DNA from: JBBATK01 sp044228685
Lineage (GTDB): Bacteria; Bacteroidota; Ignavibacteria; Kapaibacteriales; NICIL-2
Direction of reading: 5' to 3'
NCBI GenBank assembly: GCA_044228685.1
Contig: JBGAUL010000017.1
Coordinates: forward strand, 27,387-91,386
Length of the DNA: 64,000 bases
Shown: piece after piece, positions 9,843-16,307 of the stretch
Layout: each line of letters begins with the position of its first letter
Numbering within the stretch: position 1 is the first letter of the stretch
The notes under the pieces: model-generated
What the model saw: the letters and a program-made list of their open reading frames with translations, nothing else
What the model was told of the DNA's origin: nothing
The model's database searches: none
Translations under genes and position numbers: made by a program

Positions 9843-10207
9843 ACCTCGTGAGCTTCCTCCATCTCTTACCCGCACTACCCGGCGTCTCGTTCTTTATCGC
9901 CGGCTGGCTCATGAAGAAATTTCCAGCGAAGACGCCCAATCACATGTACGGCTATCGCACTACGACCTCATTGAAATCCCAAGAAGCTTGGGATGCGGCG
10001 CAAATCATTGGTTCCCGTGAGTCCATCAGACTCGGCATCATCCAAGCAATCGTCGGACTAGCCGTCGGTTACACCGTCGCCAATGAAGTCTTTCCAGTTG
10101 CCTACATCATTGTTTCCGCCCTCGGCTGCAGCATTGCCCTCATTGCCCGCACCGAAACGCAGCTTCGACGCATGTTCCCCGCTCTCGGGCACCAAGCAAC
10201 GCACTAG
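9839..10207 (+). CDS. SdpI-family small membrane protein
   Basis: A 122-residue protein with an N-terminal hydrophobic helix and two more at ~60-80 and ~85-105. It carries the SdpI signature 'NHMYGYRTTTSLKSQEAWDAAQ' (N..YGYRT..S...W..A). Family members are multi-pass proteins; the founding Bacillus SdpI gives immunity to the SdpC toxin, but most relatives have no known role. The start is fixed by a strong AGGAGG ribosome site just upstream and a 4-base ATGA overlap with dxs, so it is translationally coupled to it. Confidence 0.8.
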   Translation: MNLVSFLHLLPALPGVSFFIAGWLMKKFPAKTPNHMYGYRTTTSLKSQEAWDAAQIIGSRESIRLGIIQAIVGLAVGYTVANEVFPVAYIIVSALGCSIALIARTETQLRRMFPALGHQATH

Positions 10208-10224
10208 ATGTCCCGCTAACTCTT

Positions 10225-10255
10225 TTTGCCGAACCAGCTCCAAGCCCTATTTTTG
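10225..10255 (+). promoter_or_regulatory. Bacteroidota consensus promoter for tRNA-Lys
   Basis: TTTG at 10225-10228, exactly 19 bases, then TATTTTTG at 10248-10255. This is the full -33/-7 consensus (TTTG-N19-TAnnTTTG) of the Bacteroidota primary sigma factor. It is ~50 bases upstream of tRNA-Lys, the expected distance for a short 5' leader. Confidence 0.75.
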
Positions 10256-10304
10256 TAGTCTTCTGTTCGCTGAGCCGTGTCCCAGACACCCTCATCGACT
10301 GGCC

Positions 10305-10376
10305 GATCTCGTAGCTCAGTGGTAGAGCATCTGACTTTTAATCAGAGGGTCGTGGGTTCAAGTCCCCCCGAGATCA
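10305..10376 (+). tRNA. tRNA-Lys (TTT)
   Basis: Cloverleaf of 72 bases without encoded CCA. The acceptor stem GATCTCG pairs with CGAGATC (10369-10375), with discriminator A. The D arm is GCTC/GAGC and the anticodon stem TCTGA/TCAGA carries loop CTTTTAA with anticodon TTT. The T loop is TTCAAGT. The T stem GTGGG/CCCCC has one T-C mismatch. Its 3' end is the attachment site of the island that follows. Confidence 0.95.
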
Positions 10377-10377
10377 C
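10362..10377 (+). repeat. attL: 16-bp direct repeat at the tRNA-Lys 3' end
   Basis: GTCCCCCCGAGATCAC, the last bases of tRNA-Lys plus one, recurs exactly at 50547-50562. Tyrosine integrases commonly use tRNA 3' ends as attB and leave such a direct repeat at both ends of the inserted element. Confidence 0.88.
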
Positions 10378-10390
10378 TGGTACAACCCTG

Positions 10391-10427
10391 AAACCCGCAT
10401 CACGACTAGTGTTGCGGGTTTTTGTTT
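10391..10427 (+). terminator. Rho-independent terminator after tRNA-Lys (island-borne)
   Basis: The arms AAACCCGCATCAC and GTGTTGCGGGTTT pair with one mismatch around loop GACTA, and are followed by TTGTTTTC. It lies inside the left island end, so the inserted element supplies a new terminator to the host tRNA gene. Confidence 0.8.
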
Positions 10428-10431
10428 TCTT

Positions 10432-10454
10432 GTTAGGCTATTTATTAGGCTATT
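10432..10454 (+). repeat. Left-end tandem TTAGGCTATT motif (possible integrase arm site)
   Basis: Two copies of TTAGGCTATT, at 10433-10442 and 10445-10454, are spaced by 12 bp. The same pair with the same spacing and orientation occurs near the right end at 50397-50418. Confidence 0.6.
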
Positions 10455-10746
10455 GATTTTGGGAACACGTTTTCGTTTTACTTAAGGTCTATTGGCCAAT
10501 CTTGCCACGCTTCAAATCTACCTCCGTACATCTCGACCCGTTTTGGTGCATCGTGCGAGCGACCAAAAGGTACACATGTTGGCAGAATATCTCATTGTAA
10601 ATCGAGTATGTACTTTGGATTGCGCACAATTTTTGCGCGTGGCATAGTCAAGCTCAATCTCATCGTAAGAATGCTGCCATGATGTTGATTGGTTTGCGGT
10701 CAACATTGCCTACTGTGTAAAGCAAAGGTCACCACGAAATTCAACC

Positions 10747-11817
10747 ATGAGCACACCCTCCGTTCATTCACTGCAGAAACAGTATGAGTCTGCCAGGAAG
10801 CAGCTTTCCGCGCAGCTCACGGCGGAACTGAACGAACTACTCACTACAAAGAGCGAGTTAAAAACCGAGGTACGTCTCCTTGCTTTCAGCACGCGACTCA
10901 TTACTATGCGCAGCGCATTGCGAGCAAAAAAGAACGATGTCATGTCAACTGCAATGCAGCGCTTTTACGACTCGGTAGACTGTATCGGTGTGCTGTTCAA
11001 TCCTGATGCTGATCCGGTCGGGCACTTCATCAAATCTGAAGAGTTCTGTAAATGCTTCATTAGTGAGGTCGGGCTGGACGTTATGAAGTCGTTTGTCATG
11101 CGCGACGGTGAGCGGATTTTTGAGGTTGCGCTAGCAAAGACGATTGGCCACTATCTCGCGTACAATACACTTCTTAGCGTTATCGATCTAGTACGACAAC
11201 TGCTTTCAATTCTCGACAGAGTCAAGGTGTACATGTCGTCCTCACCCACCGTGAAAAGCAGAATTGAGGACAACCTGGGATTTCGCACTCCTGGTGAAAA
11301 GTCAAAACTGTTAGAAATCATCGAGAATGAGCTATCTGTTGTGAATGAATTGTTAGACTCTCTTGCACTCTTCGACAATAAATTGAGAAGGCGCAGCGCT
11401 GAGTATGAAGTACTTCAGGAATTGACAATCTACAATAGTCTCAATGAGTACCGAGAAGACCTGAACGACCTAAAAGATGAGTTTCGTGCCTACTATGACA
11501 ATGCCGAATCGATGGTCGCAACGAGTATTTCCCCGATCAGAATCGTTGACGGAATCTCGAAGACCGATGTGCTGCGGATTCTCTATTCTATGATCGAGAC
11601 GAAAATGATCCACAAGCTGCCAGGCACAAGTTGGACGTCAATTTTCGAAGGTGTAAGTGCAAGCAACTGGGACAACCTCAAGAGTCGAATCCTTCATGAC
11701 CCTGCTTTGAATGAATCCGCAACTCTTGAAAAATTCTTGCTCAATCTTGTCGGTCAGACTTCCACCTCTTTTCAAAATTCGCTAATCTCAAAGCTCAACG
11801 ACAAAAACAAGTCCTGA
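10747..11817 (+). CDS. Hypothetical helical protein, first gene of the island
   Basis: A 356-residue soluble, mostly helical protein with heptad-like stretches at the N-terminus (~5-60) and around 190-270. There is no signal peptide, membrane helix or catalytic motif. The C-terminal ~90 residues ('ISKTDVLRILYSMIETKMIH...WTSIFEG...LEKFLLNLVG') vaguely recall the C-terminal module of RteC-like regulators of Bacteroidota conjugative transposons, but the match is too weak to name. Its place at the left end, ahead of the excisionase-like and ATPase genes, suggests a role in the mobile element. Confidence 0.65.
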   Translation: MSTPSVHSLQKQYESARKQLSAQLTAELNELLTTKSELKTEVRLLAFSTRLITMRSALRAKKNDVMSTAMQRFYDSVDCIGVLFNPDADPVGHFIKSEEFCKCFISEVGLDVMKSFVMRDGERIFEVALAKTIGHYLAYNTLLSVIDLVRQLLSILDRVKVYMSSSPTVKSRIEDNLGFRTPGEKSKLLEIIENELSVVNELLDSLALFDNKLRRRSAEYEVLQELTIYNSLNEYREDLNDLKDEFRAYYDNAESMVATSISPIRIVDGISKTDVLRILYSMIETKMIHKLPGTSWTSIFEGVSASNWDNLKSRILHDPALNESATLEKFLLNLVGQTSTSFQNSLISKLNDKNKS

Positions 11818-11982
11818 TTAAGACTTAAGCTCCTTAATCCTCCTACCATACACTCTTGAATACTTTTGAACGCGCTCGAGCACGGAGCATTGAAGCATCA
11901 GAGAGTCACGGAATCACTCTCCCAAATACATCATGTCCCGAGTGTTAACACGGTCAATTCAATACACAGTACATAAGTGGTT

Positions 11983-12285
11983 ATGGAAGAGTTCATCAAA
12001 CAAATCCTTAGTGCGGCGAGACAGATCCTTCGAGAAGAAATACAGCAAGCAGTGTTGTTGATGAGCACGGAACTAACTCAATCAACTGAACCAGCAAACC
12101 ACGTCGTTGATGACGGCTACATGACTCAAGCTGAGGCTGCAGCGTATCTGAGAGTAACTAAGGCAACGGTGATCGCGTGGACAAAACGCGGTCTCATTAA
12201 AACCTATCGCATCGGAAAGTCGTGTCGGTACCTGAAACGAGAATTAGACGCCGCATTATTGAACAAGAACCGCAGAACACATTAA
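11983..12285 (+). CDS. Excisionase-family helix-turn-helix DNA-binding protein
   Basis: A 100-residue protein. After a ~45-residue helical N-terminus comes a MerR/excisionase-type winged helix: 'MTQAEAAAYLRVTKATVIAWTKRGLIKTYRIGKSCRYLKRELDAAL'. This is the family widely seen beside integrases in Bacteroidota mobile elements, where it controls excision or transcription. The ATG at 11983 is chosen over GTG 11977. A hairpin (GAGAGT...ACTCTC) lies ~75 bases upstream and could be an operator. Confidence 0.82.
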   Translation: MEEFIKQILSAARQILREEIQQAVLLMSTELTQSTEPANHVVDDGYMTQAEAAAYLRVTKATVIAWTKRGLIKTYRIGKSCRYLKRELDAALLNKNRRTH

Positions 12286-12305
12286 AAATACTCAGAAGAA
12301 TTGCA

Positions 12306-12740
12306 ATGAGACGCGAAATGAATCAGATATCTCATCATAACGAACGCAATGACACAACACTATATGAGGAAGTTGCTGCTATCCTGGAGTATGACGGAGG
12401 CTATCCACGCAAAGTGGCTGAGACTCTGGCTGATGTTCGTGTGTACGCGATGCTGGAGATACCTTACACATTGTTGATGCGGTGCAACCTACGTCTTGTA
12501 GTGCGCAAGTCTCAGTTTGCCCTGGACGAAATTCCAGATGGAATTATTCTTCACAGCAAGATTGGCGTTACTCGTTCCAACGAGTTCTATGTGCCGCTAT
12601 TTGACGAAAAAGGTAAGTGCGTTCGTTACAATCAACGAAGCCATCAGTCAATTCACAAGTACTTATCTGACCTAGCGCAAGCGGAAAAGAAGGTTTTGGA
12701 ACTCGTTGCCAAGTCGTTGAATTCTTCGATCGATATCTAA
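12306..12740 (+). CDS. Hypothetical protein of the island maintenance region
   Basis: A 144-residue protein starting MRREMNQISH. It contains a mixed helix-strand region ('YEEVAAILEYDGGYPRKVAETLADVRVYAMLEIPYTLLMRCNLRLVV') and a later strand-rich part ('NEFYVPLFDEKGKCVRYNQRSHQSI'). I do not recognise it. It is only 20 bases after the excisionase-like gene and 9 before the ATPase gene, so the three form one operon. A longer in-frame start at 12222 would overlap the excisionase gene and is less likely. Confidence 0.6.
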   Translation: MRREMNQISHHNERNDTTLYEEVAAILEYDGGYPRKVAETLADVRVYAMLEIPYTLLMRCNLRLVVRKSQFALDEIPDGIILHSKIGVTRSNEFYVPLFDEKGKCVRYNQRSHQSIHKYLSDLAQAEKKVLELVAKSLNSSIDI

Positions 12741-12749
12741 CCCAATCAA

Positions 12750-13832
12750 ATGGAAGTCAATCACGCATATAACGGAACGCTAAAGCTCGACACGATTGGA
12801 CGAGTACTTAACGGCACTAAACCTCGGAAGTACATTTATACTGGCAAGGAACTTCTTCAGTTGCCTCACAGCGATCGCGACTTTCTTTGGGAACCATTTC
12901 TGCTGCGCTCTGGATTAACGGCGCTCGTCGGCGTTCCGGATGCAGGCAAATCGCAATTCTCGCGCATGCTGACACTCTCCATTGTCGGAAAGAAGCAAAA
13001 ATTTCTAGGAATGCCGTTGTGTGCAAGGCACAACCACGTCATTTACGTGTCGACAGAAGACGATGAGATCAACATCAAGCATCGCTTGCAGACTCAAGGA
13101 CAGGCAATGGGTTTGTGCGCGGACGACGCCGAGAGAATTCGCTTCGTATTTTACGATGACATGACGCTCGAGGAGCTTGTAGAGTTGCTCAAAGAGCTCA
13201 TCACCCGTCAACCTGTAGACCTGTTAGTACTCGACAGCTACGGTGACATTCACACGGGTGACCAAAGCAGCAACTCTGATATGCGAAGTGTGTTGAAGCG
13301 CTTCGCATCCATTGCTCGAGAGTTCGAGTGCACGATTCTCATACTCCATCATCTTACCAAAGCCGGTTACTCGCTCGCACCGTCACAACAACATGTTTCC
13401 GGCGGTGCAGCTTTTGCGCAAAAAGCTCGCGCGGTATTTGATCTTCGATGCGGTGAAGGCTCAAAGAAGTTCTTGTCATGCGTAAAAGGCAACTACATCT
13501 CGCGTGTACACAAAGACTCAGCCATGGTTCTGGAGTTTGACGAGCAGACGTTCCTGTTTTCAGATACCGGCGACAGAGTTTTGATTTCAGATCTCAGTAA
13601 GGACGCACCGACGGAGCGGGCGAAAGTTGAAATCAAATGGCACAAGCTCTTTACTGAGGCTTTTTCGGAATTCACAGCTCAGGAAGTTGAAAGCTGGTTG
13701 TACCAGGAGTATGGTTTTAAGAAGACACAAGCAAACAAATACATGTCGGACGCAGTAGGCCAGGTACTCGACAAGCAGCGCGACGGTACACGAGTACTTT
13801 ATTCGCTGCGCGAGAAGCCATCCGAGCCATGA
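12750..13832 (+). CDS. RepA-like RecA-fold ATPase of the mobile element
   Basis: A 360-residue AAA_25/RecA-fold ATPase. Walker A is GVPDAGKSQF (~residue 65), Walker B is 'VDLLVLDSYGDIHTG' (~150), and the sensor-like 'TILILHHLTKAG' follows. This is the layout of the hexameric helicase RepA of RSF1010 and of many ATPases carried by plasmids and integrative elements. The C-terminal ~80 residues look like a winged-helix tail ('FTAQEVESWLYQEYGFKKTQANKYMSDAV'). A role in replication or stability of the excised form is inferred. A large hairpin follows. Confidence 0.8.
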   Translation: MEVNHAYNGTLKLDTIGRVLNGTKPRKYIYTGKELLQLPHSDRDFLWEPFLLRSGLTALVGVPDAGKSQFSRMLTLSIVGKKQKFLGMPLCARHNHVIYVSTEDDEINIKHRLQTQGQAMGLCADDAERIRFVFYDDMTLEELVELLKELITRQPVDLLVLDSYGDIHTGDQSSNSDMRSVLKRFASIAREFECTILILHHLTKAGYSLAPSQQHVSGGAAFAQKARAVFDLRCGEGSKKFLSCVKGNYISRVHKDSAMVLEFDEQTFLFSDTGDRVLISDLSKDAPTERAKVEIKWHKLFTEAFSEFTAQEVESWLYQEYGFKKTQANKYMSDAVGQVLDKQRDGTRVLYSLREKPSEP

Positions 13833-14145
13833 TAAGCTACGTTTGTTTGTTCGTTCGTTCGCTTTTCCTAGGAAAGTGAACGAACGAACAAGCTCAAAAA
13901 CGGGTGTTTAGTCTAAAATGAGATCACTAGACCAAACGAATGAACTGCTATGATGACCTCGCACTGGCAAGACACATAGAATTCGCTTCGATTTATGAGC
14001 TGATAATCAACGAAATACTAAGTTTTTGGCACTATTTCATCTTCAATTCATGCAGTGCACATCAAAATACGTGTCCTCAATGAGATCAAGAACATCGTCA
14101 ACGGTCGAGGACAATCCAAAACAATCCACAATTATCGGAGGTACT
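13833..14145. other. Intergenic region with large hairpin
   Basis: About 310 bases between the RepA-like gene and the next start codon. Apart from the long inverted repeat I see no gene; open frames that cover it are upstream extensions of the next gene without support. Confidence 0.45.
13847..13891. repeat. Long inverted repeat after the RepA-like gene
   Basis: TTGTTCGTTCGTTC (13847-13860) is mirrored exactly at 13878-13891. The interior also pairs (CTTTTCC / GGAAAG with one bulged T, tip TA), so nearly the whole 45 bases fold into one hairpin. The arms consist of TTCG/GAAC units. It could be a terminator or an origin/replication-protein site for the excised element. Confidence 0.6.
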
Positions 14146-14544
14146 ATGACAGGTCGTGAAATGCACAAAATTTTAGACCGGACGGGCATTGAAGGAAAGA
14201 AATTAGCGCAAGAAATGGGCTTTCCAACCCCATCACGCGTGTATAAGGCTTCAAATTCCGGTGCATCGGAAGTGAAAACGATTTACGAACTCGCTTTTGA
14301 AAAGATCTTAGGTGTAAATCGGTTCAATGAAATGCTCAATAAGATCCGTCAGGAAGATCTAGAACGAAAAATGCGGGCGGAAGAGACAACGCAACGACTC
14401 AAAGAGATTGCAGAACTCAAGGCAGAAGCAAAAGCAGTTAGGAAACGTGAGCGAGAAGAGCTGCGAGCGCGGACGACGCATGCGTATACACCAAAAGGAA
14501 TGGATCCTGTTGTTAGTAGCACCGATGCAGAGGCAATCAACTAA
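14146..14544 (+). CDS. Small HTH plus coiled-coil protein
   Basis: A 132-residue protein. The N-terminal ~45 residues ('MHKILDRTGIEGKKLAQEMGFPTPSRVYK') look like a Cro/C1-type helix-turn-helix. The rest is a long charged helix ('LNKIRQEDLERKMRAEETTQRLKEIAEL...') likely to be a coiled coil. It is probably a small DNA-binding protein of the element. The start is set by GGAGG six bases before ATG 14146; an in-frame upstream extension to 14026 lacks a ribosome site. Confidence 0.65.
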   Translation: MTGREMHKILDRTGIEGKKLAQEMGFPTPSRVYKASNSGASEVKTIYELAFEKILGVNRFNEMLNKIRQEDLERKMRAEETTQRLKEIAELKAEAKAVRKREREELRARTTHAYTPKGMDPVVSSTDAEAIN

Positions 14545-14605
14545 CGACGCGCAGAAGACATTCATCCAACTAACCTATTTCATTCAATCATCTGGAGACT
14601 CAAAA

Positions 14606-15226
14606 ATGAAAAACTCATCGCACAAATGGCAATCACCCTTGTCATTGATGGAATTCCACACCTGTTACACGGCAGGCGGTAACAAAAAGATCAATGCCGT
14701 TTACATCTGGGGTGTACGAGTTGGCGGACAGTTCTATCCCTACGAGATTGGTAAGTCACCCAATTTGTACAGTAAAGTACAGCTCTTGATCGGTCAGCTA
14801 CGAGGTGGTCTGAAAGCGGTTATTCCGTTTGGCAAGAATGGAAAACCCGGATTCGCGTTTCGTCCGGCAGTTGTAGCACCGTCGCAATACACCGATGCAC
14901 TGTTCATGCCATAGAACCTAAGAACGTGGCTGGAACAGTTTTACACCAACGCTGAGACAGAAGCGGCAGTACGATTCTTAGTTGAGCACTTCTGCGTCAT
15001 GTGGTTCGAGGCTCCGCTTGTGGAACTTGGCAAGCTCGAGAAGATAGCGTTTGAGACTCTAAGGTCGAACGATGTTCAGGTGTTGAATGATGCTTCAGGG
15101 TTGATTTCGGACTTTGATGAGTTAATGGCGAGATATCCCAATTTTCAATCATTTTCGATGCAACTCTTCCGAAATGAACACCTAGCGGTGACCGAAGAAA
15201 TATTTTTAAACGTTGTGCATGAATAG
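14606..15226 (+). pseudogene. GIY-YIG-like nuclease gene interrupted by an amber codon
   Basis: One reading frame runs from ATG 14606 (preceded by GGAG) to TAG 15226 and is broken only by an in-frame TAG at 14912-14914. The first 102 residues contain 'AVYIWGVRVGGQFYPYEIGKSPNLYSKVQLLIGQL', which matches the spacing of GIY-YIG nuclease cores (Y-I.. ~12 residues, Y.IGKS.NL..). The part after the stop (from 'NLRTWLEQFYTNAETEAAV') continues in the same frame with good coding character. The ~206-residue product is therefore truncated or read through. The GIY-YIG assignment is an inference from the motif. Confidence 0.55.
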
Positions 15227-15352
15227 AAACGTCAGAGAATTTGATGCACAAACGCCAGACATATGTGTTCGATATATCAACTAAAAGCTTCTCCTACGCT
15301 CGGCACGAGTGAGTCCGGAAGAGCTACGTGCTTACTATTTACTAGACACGGT

Positions 15353-16306
15353 CTACGCTGTTCTTAATTCCTTAATCAAGTATTTAACAACTTCTTCAAA
15401 CGGATCTACATTCCAAGATTTGGCAACGGAAGCTCTCAAATTTGAGTTAGCGTTAATGTCGTAGAACACCTGGCTTCCGTCCGTTTGAATAATGTACTCA
15501 ACGCAGCCTATATCGTGTCCAGTTGCCATAAATACACGCAAAGCCTCATCAATTTCCTCTGGAGTGATTTCGAGGTAGGGGTAAAACTCTGGTTTAGAGT
15601 TTGTTGGTATCGGAATTAAACAGCTACCCGCACTAGAATCTTCTGGATTGCAATATACTGAAGGACACAAATTAAAAACACCGTTAGTAACCACTCTCAT
15701 GGCGTACAGCATTTTGGTTCCAACAAACTCAACGCGCACAATTCCAAACAAAGGATCATTCTCCAATTTCTCCTGTAAAAGCAAGAGATTGTCAGGTAAC
15801 CAAATATCCTGATGAAGATGTAAAAGGTTCTCCAATTCGAACAGACTGTTCGCCAAGAACATCCGCGCACCACTACCACCTTGTTCAGGTTTCAGAATCA
15901 TTGGAAATTCCAAGTCATTTCTTTCTCTTAGCGCACGAACGTTGTTGAATATTATAGTTCTAGGGTGTCGGGCACCAATGGCTGAAAGCAATGATAGTTG
16001 CGCAGATTTGCTAAATTCCAAAGTGTAAGACTTTGTTCCATTTAAGACACGTCTGTTCTTACTCTCCAGTACTCCACAAAGCGCTCGAGCATACTGTATA
16101 GCGTGTTGATTACCTCTAGTATAGGCACTTGGACTTACCAGATTATAATATAGGCACGCGTCGGGATACTCTTCTAAACTAACAGCGCCATTTTTAAGGT
16201 CAATCTTCGCAAACCTTATTTCCGCTCTCGTCAATTCATCGAACAATGGCTCATGCCATTCAGGATGCTCATAAAGGATTGCTACGTCACATTTCGTTTC
16301 GTACAT
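15353..16306 (-). CDS. RimK-like ATP-grasp enzyme
   Basis: A 317-residue ATP-grasp ligase. A Rossmann-like N-domain ('CDVAILYEHPEWHEPLFDEL') is followed by the ATP-binding part 'FPMILKPEQGGSGARMF' (Lys for ATP, glycine-rich loop) and the metal-binding C-terminal motif 'YDINANSNLR' with 'GCVEYIIQ'. Such enzymes join a carboxylate to an amine through acyl-phosphate, for example adding glutamate or cyclising peptides. The gene starts one base after the stop of the secreted propeller gene upstream (TAA-T-ATG), so the two are translationally coupled. A modification of that protein, or synthesis of a small peptide, is possible but unproven. The protein has no signal peptide and acts in the cytoplasm. 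Confidence 0.82.
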   Translation of the reverse strand: MYETKCDVAILYEHPEWHEPLFDELTRAEIRFAKIDLKNGAVSLEEYPDACLYYNLVSPSAYTRGNQHAIQYARALCGVLESKNRRVLNGTKSYTLEFSKSAQLSLLSAIGARHPRTIIFNNVRALRERNDLEFPMILKPEQGGSGARMFLANSLFELENLLHLHQDIWLPDNLLLLQEKLENDPLFGIVRVEFVGTKMLYAMRVVTNGVFNLCPSVYCNPEDSSAGSCLIPIPTNSKPEFYPYLEITPEEIDEALRVFMATGHDIGCVEYIIQTDGSQVFYDINANSNLRASVAKSWNVDPFEEVVKYLIKELRTA

Positions 16307-16307
16307 A

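Larger units (their letters stand above)
10378..10746. other. Left-end noncoding region of the island
   Basis: About 370 bases without a gene. Besides the terminator and TTAGGC repeats it holds small hairpins: TTTTGGT/ACCAAAA around 10541-10567 and GCGCA/TGCGC around 10620-10638. It is the place where integrase and excisionase would be expected to bind. Confidence 0.5.

Noticed and set aside
14912..14914. Amber recoding as a general genetic-code change
   Set aside because: Several intact chromosomal genes in the window end naturally with TAG (for example at 5746, 10207 and 61314).
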